A program made the translations under genes and the position numbers. The notes beneath the pieces were generated by a model. The model was given only the letters and a program-made list of their open reading frames with translations. It was not told the origin of the DNA and ran no database searches. A stretch of 64,000 nt of DNA, taken from VRUE01 sp963701265 (GTDB lineage Bacteria > Actinomycetota > Thermoleophilia > Solirubrobacterales > 70-9). Location: NCBI GenBank assembly GCA_963701265.1, contig OY969581.1:682001-746000 (forward strand), written 5' to 3'. Positions 16,045 through 25,193 of this stretch are shown here, piece by piece. The stretch's first letter is position 1. Every line of letters starts with the position of its first letter.

Positions 16045-17970
16045 CTAAGCCTCGACAGCTGCCGCTCTCCGCGGCAACCGCTCGCGCCAGGGTCTCGCCG
16101 GCTCCTCCTCGGCCCGGGTGCCGAGGTCGAAGTAGAGCAGGGTGCGGCCGAGCGCCACGTAGGGGACGAGCAGGGCGAAGACGACGGAGCCGATCACGTT
16201 GATCCAGAGCAGCGAGAAGTTGGTGAAGATCAGGGTGAAGCCGAGCACCGGGCCGGCGGCGATGCTGAGCAGCCAGAAGAAGCCGAGGGTGCGGACGGCG
16301 TGCCACCAACGGCCACGCACCCGGTCGGAGCTGCCGTGGAAGGCATCGCGGATGCCCTTGTCCTCGATCAGGATCTCTTGCTGGACGAACTGCCAGCTGA
16401 CGATCTTGTAGACCGCGACGGGGATGCCGATGATCGTGATCGCGAGGCCCAGGGCGGCCAGCGGCGGCAGCAGCGACCCGGCGGCGACACGCCAGAAGCG
16501 GCGCAGCACGCCGCGCCAGGAGTTGAAGAAGCCCATCGAGTCGGTTTCGATCAGCAGTCGCACCGCGAAGATCACCACTGCGGCGACGAGCGCTTCTGCG
16601 ATCGGCAGGCCGAGCGATTCGATCGTGTCGGCGAGGCCGAGGTGGGCGCCGGAGCGACCGGTGGCGTCGTCGATCCCGCGCTGGCCCGCGACCAGGGCGG
16701 CGAGCCCGCGCACCCCGCCGACGATCACCAGCGCGCTCAGCCCGATCGGCACCATCGTCCGCCAGTGCCGTCCATACAACTGCCGCGCTGCGCGCACGAT
16801 CTGGCCGAAGGCACGACGCCGGCGCAGCTCGGTCAGGTCAACCGGGCCCCACTTGGTCACACCGATAAAGAGCAGTAGGAGCAGGACCGGGATCGCGATC
16901 ATCGCGATCGCTGCCGGCCGCGAGCGCGACTCGAGGTTGATCACGTCGGAGACGGCGGCGACGGCGCCGCAGAAAGCGCCGCTGACGGCGGGGCCGGCAA
17001 ACGAACCACCCGGCACGCGCGGGCTCGTCGTCCGTTGCTCTTCCATCCACGAGAACGGTTCGAGCCACTGCCTCTTCGTCAGCGGGCCGGTCGGCCCGTT
17101 GTTGAAGCCGGCCTCCTTCTGGCCCCAGTGGCCGAAGTAGGTGAGCCACTTGAAGCGACCGGTGGTGGTCGGGAAGGTGGGGATCGCAATCGGCTGGGGC
17201 CGCACTTCGAACAGCGGCTCGCTGGTGTTGTCGCAGCCCACGCCCGAACCCTTCGAGCCGTTCTGGACGTAGACGGTTGAGTCATAGAAGGTCGCGTGCG
17301 AGCCGGCGGCGGGGTAGACGATCGGGTGCGTCCCTTCCTTGTCGACCTTCGGGTCTTCCCAGCCCGCCCGCTCGCCGCCGGCGTGCTGGAAGAGGATCAT
17401 TTCGCTCGGGCCTTCGGCCAGCGCGCCCCGCGCCGTGTTCGCTTCGAAGGCGATCTGCATGCCCTCCCAGTCGCCCTCGTGCAGGTCGTTGAACTGGTTG
17501 AAGTACCAGAAGAACCAGTACTGGACGACGAGGCCGGACCGGCCGACCTGGTGGGCGATGTGGGCGTAGGTGGTCGGTGGCGCCCTGCCTTCCCGTTTCA
17601 ACTTGGCGAAGTCGCGGGCGTAGACGCAGGTGTCGCCAAGTGGGTCGCCCGGCAGTTCAAGGTGGTAGGGATCGTCGAGCCCGGCGATGTCAGCAGCGGT
17701 CGGCGCCCGCGTGACGAGCTTTTCCTCGCCGCCTTCTTCGACCCGGTTGAGGGTGACCGAGGGGTTGCCGAGCACGGTCGAGACGCTGGTCGGCTCGTAC
17801 TGCTCGGCCGAGGTTTCGCAGGGCGGGTCCTGCTCTTCGCGCAGCATCGTGATCGGCGCGTAGGTCTCGATCAGGCGCTGGGCTGGGCTTGCGGCGCTGG
17901 CTGTCGCCGGCGCCCCAAGCGCGACCAGCGTTGCGACGAGTAGGGCGAAGCGACGAGACCGGACCGTCAC
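16045..17970 (-). CDS. Large membrane protein with secreted Vps62-like domain
   Basis: This 641-aa protein has a signal peptide (FALLVATLVALGAPATASA), an extracytoplasmic domain to about residue 340, and a C-terminal membrane domain with about six transmembrane segments. The outer domain contains YWFFWYFNQFNDLHEGDWE and VYPAAGSHATFYD, which resemble the Vps62-type domain seen in fungal and some bacterial proteins; its activity is not established. The membrane half resembles multi-pass proteins of the YhdP/DUF-type bundle but I cannot name it. The start is GTG at 17970, the only start close to the signal peptide. The stop of the next minus-strand gene upstream lies 18 bp away. Confidence 0.72.
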   Translation of the reverse strand: MTVRSRRFALLVATLVALGAPATASAASPAQRLIETYAPITMLREEQDPPCETSAEQYEPTSVSTVLGNPSVTLNRVEEGGEEKLVTRAPTAADIAGLDDPYHLELPGDPLGDTCVYARDFAKLKREGRAPPTTYAHIAHQVGRSGLVVQYWFFWYFNQFNDLHEGDWEGMQIAFEANTARGALAEGPSEMILFQHAGGERAGWEDPKVDKEGTHPIVYPAAGSHATFYDSTVYVQNGSKGSGVGCDNTSEPLFEVRPQPIAIPTFPTTTGRFKWLTYFGHWGQKEAGFNNGPTGPLTKRQWLEPFSWMEEQRTTSPRVPGGSFAGPAVSGAFCGAVAAVSDVINLESRSRPAAIAMIAIPVLLLLLFIGVTKWGPVDLTELRRRRAFGQIVRAARQLYGRHWRTMVPIGLSALVIVGGVRGLAALVAGQRGIDDATGRSGAHLGLADTIESLGLPIAEALVAAVVIFAVRLLIETDSMGFFNSWRGVLRRFWRVAAGSLLPPLAALGLAITIIGIPVAVYKIVSWQFVQQEILIEDKGIRDAFHGSSDRVRGRWWHAVRTLGFFWLLSIAAGPVLGFTLIFTNFSLLWINVIGSVVFALLVPYVALGRTLLYFDLGTRAEEEPARPWRERLPRRAAAVEA

Positions 17971-17988
17971 GCCGCCAACGTACCAGCG

Positions 17989-19539
17989 CTAAGCGGTGCT
18001 ATCGCTCGACTCGGGAACTTGCTCCACCTTGCCGGCGGGCATCGAGGCCAGGGAGACGACGAAGGCCACCGCCATCACTCCGGCCATCGCGTAGAAGACC
18101 GTCTGCGTGGCAAGGGCGAAGTCGTGGGGGATGCTGTCGACGACCTTGCCGATCGCGCCGCTCACCTGCTGTGGCGCTTCGCCGGCGCCGCTGCCCTGGC
18201 TGATCGTGTCGGCGATTTCGTCGGCGACCCCCTTCGGCACTCCGTGGTTGGCCGCCGTCGCCTCCAGGTTGGACTTGTTTTCGAGGATCAGGATCGTGCC
18301 CAGCACGGCCATGCCGATGCTCGAGCCGAAGTTGCGCACCGTCTGCGTGATCCCGGTCGCCTCGCCGTAGCGGTCGGCGGGCACGCGGTTGAGCGCGTCG
18401 GTGTTGGCCGGGGCGAGGATCAGCCCGCAGCCGGCTCCGGCGATGACGATGTAGTACCACTGCGAGCTGACCGAGAGGTCGGGCATCGACCCGGCCCAGA
18501 GGTAGAAGCCGACCGCGGCGACGGCGCTGCCGAGAACGACCGCCGGACGGGCGCCGACCCGGTCGAGCAGCTTGCCGCCGTACTGCGAGGCGATCACGTA
18601 GCCGGCGAAGAAGATCATCAGGTATTGCCCGGTTTCCGAGGCGCTTTCGCCGAGCGAGATCTGCGCGTACATGCTGGCGAAGAAGAACATCGGGATGAAG
18701 GGGATCATCAGCAGGAAGAGGATCGCGTTGTCCACTGCGAAGGCGCGGTCGCGGAAGGTGCGCAGCTGGATCAGCGGGTTCTCGATGCGCAGCTCGTAGA
18801 GCGCGAAGGCGACCAGTAGGGCGAGGCCGGCGGCGATGCAGAGCCAGGTCGTGGCGCTGCCCCAGCCCCAGACGCTCGACTGCTGCAGGCCGAGCACGGC
18901 GAGGGCCATGCCGCCGGAGACCAGCAGTGCCCCGCGGTAGTCGACGGGAGCCGGGTACTTCGCGTTGTCCGGCTTGGAGATCGCGGTGAGGACGAGGGCG
19001 ATGATCGCGACGGGAATGTTGACCCAGAAGATCGCCCGCCAGGACACTTCGACCAGGTAGCCGCCGGCCAGCGGGCCGATCGCGGTCAGGCCGCCGGCGA
19101 TGCCGAAGAAGATCGCCATCGCCCGCCCGCGCTCCTGCACGGGGAAGGCGCCGAGGACGATCGCCAGGGCAGCCGGGAACATGATCGCCGCGCCGGCTCC
19201 CTGGATCACGCGGAAGGTGACGATCCAGGCCTCGTCGAGGCTGCCGGTCGGGGTGGCGCCGCAGAGGGCCGAGGCGGTGGCGAAGACGATCACGCCGAGC
19301 ACGACCATGCGGCGGTGGCCGAGGATGTCGGCGAGGCGGCCGCCGAGCGCGAAGAGAGCCGATAGCGAGAGCAGGTAGCCGTTGACGATCCACTGCACCC
19401 CGGTCGAGGAGAGCGAGAGGTCTTCCTGCAGGCTGGGCACGGCGATCGCGACGATCGTCATGTCGATGAAGGTCATCGAGACGGCGAAGATCATCGCTGC
19501 GAGGATCAGTGTCTTGTTGGCGCTGCCGGTGTTCTCCAT
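17989..19539 (-). CDS. MFS transporter, DHA2 family (EmrB/QacA type)
   Basis: This is a 516-aa, 14-transmembrane drug:proton antiporter-type permease. FIDMTIVAIAVPSLQEDL matches the DHA2 first-helix signature, GGRLADILGHRRMVVLG is MFS motif A between helices 2 and 3, and GPLAGGYLVEVSWRAIFWVN is the antiporter motif C. The open frame continues upstream, but ATG 19539 is preceded by GGAGGGAC and begins just before helix 1. It diverges from the small membrane ORF at 19600. Substrates of such exporters (dyes, antibiotics, lipids) cannot be predicted. Confidence 0.92.
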   Translation of the reverse strand: MENTGSANKTLILAAMIFAVSMTFIDMTIVAIAVPSLQEDLSLSSTGVQWIVNGYLLSLSALFALGGRLADILGHRRMVVLGVIVFATASALCGATPTGSLDEAWIVTFRVIQGAGAAIMFPAALAIVLGAFPVQERGRAMAIFFGIAGGLTAIGPLAGGYLVEVSWRAIFWVNIPVAIIALVLTAISKPDNAKYPAPVDYRGALLVSGGMALAVLGLQQSSVWGWGSATTWLCIAAGLALLVAFALYELRIENPLIQLRTFRDRAFAVDNAILFLLMIPFIPMFFFASMYAQISLGESASETGQYLMIFFAGYVIASQYGGKLLDRVGARPAVVLGSAVAAVGFYLWAGSMPDLSVSSQWYYIVIAGAGCGLILAPANTDALNRVPADRYGEATGITQTVRNFGSSIGMAVLGTILILENKSNLEATAANHGVPKGVADEIADTISQGSGAGEAPQQVSGAIGKVVDSIPHDFALATQTVFYAMAGVMAVAFVVSLASMPAGKVEQVPESSDSTA

Positions 19540-19599
19540 GTCCCTCCGTTTTGTCGCCGCGGCGCCGAATCCTCCCCTTTCGATAGTCTCGCGGCGCTT

Positions 19600-19773
19600 A
19601 TGCCGGACGTATTTTGGATTGGCCTCGTTCTCGCCGCCGCGATCTTCCTGATCGGCGTGATCTCGGGAATGCGCTCGCGCACGACGAGCCTCGCCACCGG
19701 CGCGGCGATCGGCGCCTACCTGGGCTTCATGCTGTCCTTCCCGCTGCTCGCCATCGGTCTCGCCACCAGCTAG
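19600..19773 (+). CDS. Small two-helix membrane protein
   Basis: This 57-codon frame starts with ATG (MPDVFWIGLV) and encodes two hydrophobic helices (FWIGLVLAAAIFLIGVISG and AIGAYLGFMLSFPLLAIGLA) separated by a basic turn MRSRTTS, with normal high-GC third positions. A -10-like TAGTCT occurs about 15 nt upstream. The length is below usual ORF cut-offs, but the two clean helices and codon use support it being real. It is divergent from the DHA2 exporter; the function is unknown. Confidence 0.6.
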   Translation: MPDVFWIGLVLAAAIFLIGVISGMRSRTTSLATGAAIGAYLGFMLSFPLLAIGLATS

Positions 19774-19822
19774 TCGCGGCGAGCCCTCGCGTAGCGTCGC
19801 TCTCAGCGGGTAGTTGAGCGCT

Positions 19823-20650
19823 GTGACGATCCCCAATCTCACCCTCCACGACGGTGTCGAGATCCCCCAGCTTGGGTTCGGCGTCTTCCAGGTCCCGCCC
19901 GAGGACACCCAGGAGGTGGTCGAGCAGGCGCTCGATACGAGCTACCGCCACATCGATACCGCGGGTGCCTACCGCAACGAGAAAGGCGTCGGCGCCGCGA
20001 TCGAGGCCTCGGGCCTGCCGCGCGAGGACTTCTTCGTCACGACCAAGCTCTGGAACTCCCAGCAGGGCTTCGAGACGACGCTGGAGGCGTTCGATGCGAG
20101 CCTCGGCCGGCTCGGCCTCGAGTACGTCGACCTCTACCTGATCCACTGGCCGGTGCCGACCGAGGACCGCTTCGTCGATACCTGGCGTGCCTTCGAACGC
20201 ATCCACGGGGAGGGTCGCTCGCGCACGATCGGGGTCTCCAACTTCCGGGTCGAGGATCTCGAGCGACTGGAGGCGGAGACCGACACCCGCCCGACCGTGA
20301 ATCAGATCGAGCTGCACCCACGTCTCCAGCAGGCCGAGCTGCGCGCCTGGCACGCTGATCACCAAGTCGTCACCGAGGCCTGGAGCCCGCTGGCCCAGGG
20401 CGAGTTGCTCGACGACGAGACGATCGCCGCGATCGCCGCACGGCACGGCAAGACACCGGCCCAGGCAATCCTGCGCTGGCACCTGCAGCTGGGCAACGTC
20501 GTCTTCCCCAAGTCGGTGACGCCGGAGCGGATCCGCGAGAACATCGAGATCTTCGATTTCGAGCTGAGCGACGCCGAGGTGGCGGAATTCGAAAGACTCG
20601 ACCGCGGTGAGCGCATCGGTCCAGACCCGGGGACGTTCGTCTCGCCGTAG
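19823..20650 (+). CDS. Aldo/keto reductase
   Basis: This is an NADPH-dependent carbonyl reductase of the AKR superfamily, about 275 aa. The catalytic tetrad is visible: Asp and Tyr in HIDTAGAYRNEKGVG, Lys in TTKLWN and His in LIHWP. IGVSNF, and PKSVTPERIRENIEIFDFEL at the C terminus, are the classic signature and the NADP phosphate-binding segment. It resembles 2,5-diketo-D-gluconate reductase-type enzymes, but the substrate range is usually broad. GTG at 19823 is chosen over TTG at 19814. The 3' end overlaps the next gene by 44 bp. Confidence 0.93.
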   Translation: MTIPNLTLHDGVEIPQLGFGVFQVPPEDTQEVVEQALDTSYRHIDTAGAYRNEKGVGAAIEASGLPREDFFVTTKLWNSQQGFETTLEAFDASLGRLGLEYVDLYLIHWPVPTEDRFVDTWRAFERIHGEGRSRTIGVSNFRVEDLERLEAETDTRPTVNQIELHPRLQQAELRAWHADHQVVTEAWSPLAQGELLDDETIAAIAARHGKTPAQAILRWHLQLGNVVFPKSVTPERIRENIEIFDFELSDAEVAEFERLDRGERIGPDPGTFVSP

Positions 20651-21314
20651 CGTCCTCGTCAACGCGGTCGCCGCGACTGCATTCCTGATCGGCGGCTCGC
20701 TCTTCGCCCTCGGCGCGGCCCTGGCCCAGGCGGGCATCAACCCGACCGCCTGCGCGACGATCTACCTCGTCGGCGGCGTCTTCTTCAGCACCGGCGGCTA
20801 CACCTCGGTGCTGCAGGTCGTCAACGAGCCCGGCGAAGGCTTCGCCGCACCGGCCCGCTGGCGCTGGTGGTCGCGCGAGCCGCGCCGCCTGCAGTGGCTG
20901 AGCGCCGCCGTCCTCTTCGCCGGCACGATCGTCTTCGCGATCAACCTGGTCGACTCGTTCATCGCCGAACTCAGTCCGGCCGCCGCGAACCGTCTGATCT
21001 GGTCTCCCGACATGGTCGGCTGCGCGCTCTTCCTGATTTCCGGCCACCTCGCCCTGGTCGCCATCGGCGGCGGCCGCCGCTTCTGGCAGCGCCGCGATCT
21101 CGGCTGGTGGATCATCGCCGTCAACCAGATCGGCTCGATCCTCTTCATGGTCTCCGCCGTCGCCTCCTTCGTCTCGCCGTCCAACGGCGACGAGCTCTCG
21201 GTCGGCATCGCCAACTGGGGCACCCTGCTCGGCGCTCTCTGCTTCGCGGTCGCCGGCCTGATGCAGGAGTTCGAGCACCCGCACGGCCCGCGCCGCCGCC
21301 GCGACCCGGCCTGA
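20607..21314 (+). CDS. YrhK-like domain integral membrane protein
   Basis: This 235-aa polytopic membrane protein has about six hydrophobic helices. AVAATAFLIGGSLFALGAAL and CATIYLVGGVFFSTGGYTSVLQV resemble the YrhK-type two-helix unit, which appears again in the C-terminal half (QIGSILFMVSAVASFV, WGTLLGALCFAVAGLM), so the protein looks like a duplicated unit. The function is unknown. The GTG start at 20607 lies within the aldo/keto reductase gene, implying coupled translation. It ends 1 bp before the stop of the convergent ltrA gene. Confidence 0.75.
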   Translation: MSASVQTRGRSSRRSVLVNAVAATAFLIGGSLFALGAALAQAGINPTACATIYLVGGVFFSTGGYTSVLQVVNEPGEGFAAPARWRWWSREPRRLQWLSAAVLFAGTIVFAINLVDSFIAELSPAAANRLIWSPDMVGCALFLISGHLALVAIGGGRRFWQRRDLGWWIIAVNQIGSILFMVSAVASFVSPSNGDELSVGIANWGTLLGALCFAVAGLMQEFEHPHGPRRRRDPA

Positions 21315-21315
21315 C

Positions 21316-22500
21316 TCAGGACTCTGCTGTCTGGGGGCGGCGGACCTCGCGACGCCCCTCACCGTAGAGGCGGGTCTCGTAGGCGATCATCGCCCAGATC
21401 AGCAGGTTGGCGATCGCGAGCGGGACGAGCGCGGGGACCTCGGTCGCAACCGGAACCAGCAGGATCAGGACGATTCCGAGCAGCAGGCGCTGCCGGTTGA
21501 TCGTGTGGACGTGCCGGTAGCGGAAGACGACGTGGCCGAAGAGGTAGGTGGCGAGGCCGCCGAGCAGGGCGAAGGCGGGCACCGTGTGCAGGTGCTCGTC
21601 GGTGTGGCCGATCGTCGTCTTCAGGCCGAGGGCGACGAGGACGATTCCCGCCACCATCACCAGGTGCATGTAGGAGTAGGAGTCGCGGGCCATCTCGTTC
21701 TGGGGTTTGCCGACCTCGGCCTCGGCCAGGCGTTTGCCGGCGACGATGGCGACGATGTCGAAGTAGATCCACCACATCGCCGCGGTCAGGGCGACCCCGA
21801 GCACCGCGGCGGTTCCGATCGCGAGGGTGAGCGAGTGGGAGGCGCCGACGCCGATCGCGACGATCGACTCGCCGAGGGCGATGATCACGATCAGGCCGTG
21901 GCGCTCGGCGAAGTGGCCGGGAACCAGTTTCCAGCCTTCGGAGCCGAAGAAGTAGGGCCCCGCCATGTCGAGGAAGAGGGCGAGCGCCCAGAGGGCACCT
22001 TGGGCAAGGCCGTCGAACAGCGATGCCGTCGCCAGCAGCCCGACGGCGACGGCGGTGCTGAGGGCCAGCCCGAGCACCGAGTGGCGCAGGGCGTCGTCCT
22101 CGGGGCTGGCGAGCATGAAGAGGGCGATCTGGGCGCTGCGCACGACCCCGTAGATCAGGGCGAAGGGGAGGGCCAGGTCGCCGAAGGCTTCCGGCACGCA
22201 GAGCGAGACCAGCAGCAGCGCCGCCATCGCGCCGAAGATGACCAGGCGCACCGCGCCCTCCTCGGGGTCGATCACGCTGGTCAGCCAGGAGTAGCCGGTC
22301 CAGGCCCACCAGAGCATGCCGAGGACCAGCAGGCCCTGGGCCAGGCCCGACCAGGTCGGGTGGTGGGCCATCAGCGCCGTGCACTGGGTTATCGCCAGCA
22401 CGAAGACGAGGTCGAAGAACAGCTCCAGGGGCGTTACCCGCTCGCCTTCGCGCAGGGTGGTGCCGAGGCGGGAGGAGCGTGCTTCGTCGGCGGCAGCCAT
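21316..22500 (-). CDS. ltrA: Low-temperature-requirement A (LtrA) family membrane protein
   Basis: This is a roughly 394-aa polytopic membrane protein. TPLELFFDLVFVLAI is the LtrA-family signature in the first helix, AERHGLIVIIALGESIVAIG is the second conserved block, and ARDSYSYMHLVMVAGIV the third; about eleven helices follow the family layout. The biochemical role is not established (Listeria ltrA was linked to growth in the cold). The start at 22500 is preferred because GAAAGG is at a normal distance; an ATG at 22509 is also in frame. It lies 13 bp downstream of the DHA2 exporter gene and probably forms an operon with it. Confidence 0.87.
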   Translation of the reverse strand: MAAADEARSSRLGTTLREGERVTPLELFFDLVFVLAITQCTALMAHHPTWSGLAQGLLVLGMLWWAWTGYSWLTSVIDPEEGAVRLVIFGAMAALLLVSLCVPEAFGDLALPFALIYGVVRSAQIALFMLASPEDDALRHSVLGLALSTAVAVGLLATASLFDGLAQGALWALALFLDMAGPYFFGSEGWKLVPGHFAERHGLIVIIALGESIVAIGVGASHSLTLAIGTAAVLGVALTAAMWWIYFDIVAIVAGKRLAEAEVGKPQNEMARDSYSYMHLVMVAGIVLVALGLKTTIGHTDEHLHTVPAFALLGGLATYLFGHVVFRYRHVHTINRQRLLLGIVLILLVPVATEVPALVPLAIANLLIWAMIAYETRLYGEGRREVRRPQTAES

Positions 22501-22513
22501 CGCCGCCATCCTT

Positions 22514-24085
22514 TCAAGCAGCGCTTGCCGGCTTGGTGTCTTCAGCGTTGTATTGGGCGAGCAGCCGCTGCTCCTCGTCCCGCTTGGGGAAGAAGAAGAA
22601 GACGAGCGCGGCGCCGAGCAGGACCGCGGCGACGCCGGCGCTGTAGGCCCAGGCGTCCCCCTGCAGGAATGAGGTCTTGGCGGCGGCGATGATCTGTTCG
22701 GAGTGGCCGGGGTACTGGGAGGCGAGATCGGCCGCACTTGAGAAGGACTTGGTCAGCTCGCCTTCGACGTTCTCGGTGACCTTGGCCGATTCCCCGGAGG
22801 AGGCGATCGCGGCACTGGCGGCTGCCGCGTAGCCGGCGGTGAGCAGGGCGCCGAAAATCGACTGCATGATCGCGCCGCCGAGGTCACGCTGCAGGTCGGC
22901 CGTGCCCGAGGCCATGCCGGCGCGGGTGACCGGGACCGAGCCGGTCAGCGAGTGCGAGGCTGGGGTGCCGGCGAAGCCGACGCCAATGCCGATGAAGGCG
23001 TAGCCCAGCCCCACCTTCCAGTATTCGATGTTGTCTTTCCAGAGCAGCAGCATGGTGAGGAAGCCGAGCAGGCAGAAGACGTAGCCGACGAGCAGGGTGA
23101 AGCGGGCGCCGCGCACCTCGATCAGTTTCGCCGAGCGGGGAGCGACGATCACCATCAATACCGCCGCCGGCAGGATCGCCAGGCCCGAATCGAGGGTCGA
23201 GTAGTCGAGCACGTTCTGGAGGAACTGCTGGCCGATGAACATCGCCCCCATCAGCGAGCCGAAGACGATGATCCCGGCGCAGGCCGCGACCCAGAAGATC
23301 CGCCGCCCCGCTACGTCGAGGTCGTAGAGCGGCGAGCGCGCCCGCCGCTGGCGGATCACGAAGGCGGCGGTGGCAGCGATTGCGACGACGCCCAGCCCGA
23401 TCGCCAGCGCTCCCTTGCCGGGCACCGGCGCCAGGTTGATCCCCAGGACAAGCGCCGCGATCAGGAGGATCGAGAGGATGCCGCCGAGGTTGTCGACCGG
23501 CTCGGTGCCCTCATTGACGTGGGCGGGGACATAGCGCCAGGCCATGAAGAGGGCGAGGGCCGCCAGCGGCAGGGTGACCAGGAAGACCGAGCCCCAGTCG
23601 AACTGCTCGAGCAGGGCGCCGGAGAGCAGTGGCCCGAGCGAGGCGATTGCGCCGCCGATCGCCGACCAGAGTGCGATCGAACGGGTCCGTGCCGCGCCCG
23701 ACCACAGCGCAGTTATCAGGGCCAGGGTGGTGGGGAAGGCCATGCCCGCCGCGACGCCGCCGAGCAGCCGAGCGAGGAAGAGGACGCCGTCGGAGGGAGC
23801 AAAGCCGGCGAGCAGGGAGGCGGGAATCGAGAGCCCCATGCCGAGCAGCAGCATCCTCTTGCGCCCGTAGCGGTCGCCGAGCGCGCCGAGGTAGAGGACC
23901 GAGGTCGCGAGGCCCAGCGAGTAGCCGACCGCGATCAGGTTGAGCGTCGTCTGACCGGAGCCAAAGGCCTTGCCGATGTCGGGCAGGGCGACGTTGGCGA
24001 CGGCGAGGTTGAGGTTGGCGACTGCGGCGACCAGAATCAGCGCCGAGAGGACGAGACCGGCGCGCTTGGGGCTGCTCGACTCCAT
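22514..24085 (-). CDS. MFS transporter, DHA2 family
   Basis: This 523-aa 14-helix exporter has NLAVANVALPDIGKAFG in helix 1, LGDRYGRKRMLLLG as motif A, and SLGPLLSGALLEQFDWGSVF as motif C. It is only distantly similar to the exporter at 17989-19539. The long extracytoplasmic loop before the last helix (SGESAKVTENVEGELTKSF) is typical for the subfamily. Upstream of ATG 24085 is TAGGTT ending 9 nt before the start. The gene is the first of a two-gene minus-strand unit with ltrA. The substrate is unknown. Confidence 0.9.
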   Translation of the reverse strand: MESSSPKRAGLVLSALILVAAVANLNLAVANVALPDIGKAFGSGQTTLNLIAVGYSLGLATSVLYLGALGDRYGRKRMLLLGMGLSIPASLLAGFAPSDGVLFLARLLGGVAAGMAFPTTLALITALWSGAARTRSIALWSAIGGAIASLGPLLSGALLEQFDWGSVFLVTLPLAALALFMAWRYVPAHVNEGTEPVDNLGGILSILLIAALVLGINLAPVPGKGALAIGLGVVAIAATAAFVIRQRRARSPLYDLDVAGRRIFWVAACAGIIVFGSLMGAMFIGQQFLQNVLDYSTLDSGLAILPAAVLMVIVAPRSAKLIEVRGARFTLLVGYVFCLLGFLTMLLLWKDNIEYWKVGLGYAFIGIGVGFAGTPASHSLTGSVPVTRAGMASGTADLQRDLGGAIMQSIFGALLTAGYAAAASAAIASSGESAKVTENVEGELTKSFSSAADLASQYPGHSEQIIAAAKTSFLQGDAWAYSAGVAAVLLGAALVFFFFPKRDEEQRLLAQYNAEDTKPASAA

Positions 24086-24156
24086 CTGGCAGGCAACCTA
24101 CCCCAGCATGACGGCGGTCACGTGCGATGCCCGCGCCGCCTGAGAGGATCTGGGCG

Positions 24157-25161
24157 ATGGCGGACGAGCGCAAGCGGCCCGAGGCGCCGCGCAGCGAGAA
24201 AGTCCTGCCGGGGATCTGGCGGCTGCGGCTTGCCCTTCCTTGGCCGGGCGTGCCCCACGGCAACGTCTGGGCGATCGAGTCCGACGGCGGCATCGTCCTC
24301 TTCGACACCGGCATCGGGGGCAAGGGCCGGATGCGCCAGTTCGACCTCGCCCTCGCCCAGGCCGGCTTCGGCCTCGAGGACGTGAAGTTGCTGGTCTGCA
24401 CCCACTCCCACACCGATCACTACGGGCTGGCGGCGCCGATCGTCGAGGGGGCCCGCTGCGAGCTCTGGATGCACCCGGCCTGGGAGCACGTGCGCCTGCT
24501 TGCCGATGACCCGGCGGCAGCGCTCGAGCAGCGGCTCGAGGTGGCGCGGCAGAGCGGCGTCCCGATCGCCGGGCTCGAACGCTACCGCGAGGCCCGCAAG
24601 GACGATGACGACAACGGCATCGACGCGATCGTCGAGCCCGACCGCGATCTCCTGCCGGGGGTTGAGGTTGAGACGGACTTCGGCACCTGGCAGGTCTACG
24701 AGACCCCGGGCCACGCTCCCTCGCACGTCGTCCTGCACCAGCCCGAGCGCAAGCTGATGATCTCCGGCGATCACCTGCTCGGCCGCACCGTCCTCTTCTT
24801 CGACCACGGCCACACTCCCGATCCGATCGGCGAGTTCCTCGGCAGCCTCGACCGGGTCGAGCCGCTCGAGGTTGACCTCTGCCTGCCGGGACACGGGCGA
24901 CCCTTTCGTGATCCGGGGGCCAAGATCGACGAGGCGCGCCGGCAGGTCGCCGAGCTGCTGGAAAAGACGCGCGACGCGCTCGGCGAGGGCGAGCGGACCG
25001 GCTTTGAAATCGTCGCCGAGATCGTCGGTGCCGACAACGTCAACACGCCGGTCAGCGCCTGGGTCCTGCAGATAGTCCTCTCCTGCCTCGACCACATGGC
25101 GATCCTCGGTGAGGTCGTCAAGGTCGAGGGCACCGACCCGCAGAAATGGCGGCTGGTGTGA
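24157..25161 (+). CDS. Metallo-beta-lactamase-fold hydrolase
   Basis: This zinc hydrolase of about 334 aa has THSHTDHYG, the HxHxDH motif, with further ligands in ETPGHAPSH, SGDHLLG and PGHGRP. The layout (MBL domain to about residue 240 followed by a helical tail EEARRQVAELLEKTRDAL-like) resembles glyoxalase II-type and lactonase-type proteins with a C-terminal helical domain. The substrate is unknown. ATG 24157 is preceded by GAGAGGA; ATG 24127 is in frame but less supported. It is followed at 32 bp by the SRPBCC gene. Confidence 0.9.
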   Translation: MADERKRPEAPRSEKVLPGIWRLRLALPWPGVPHGNVWAIESDGGIVLFDTGIGGKGRMRQFDLALAQAGFGLEDVKLLVCTHSHTDHYGLAAPIVEGARCELWMHPAWEHVRLLADDPAAALEQRLEVARQSGVPIAGLERYREARKDDDDNGIDAIVEPDRDLLPGVEVETDFGTWQVYETPGHAPSHVVLHQPERKLMISGDHLLGRTVLFFDHGHTPDPIGEFLGSLDRVEPLEVDLCLPGHGRPFRDPGAKIDEARRQVAELLEKTRDALGEGERTGFEIVAEIVGADNVNTPVSAWVLQIVLSCLDHMAILGEVVKVEGTDPQKWRLV

Positions 25162-25193
25162 GCGCCACCCGGCACTCCCTATAGCCTTCGCGA

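Noticed and set aside
22952..24385. 477-aa open frame on the + strand
   Set aside because: Antisense to the DHA2 exporter and then out of frame with the MBL gene; no domain and odd composition.
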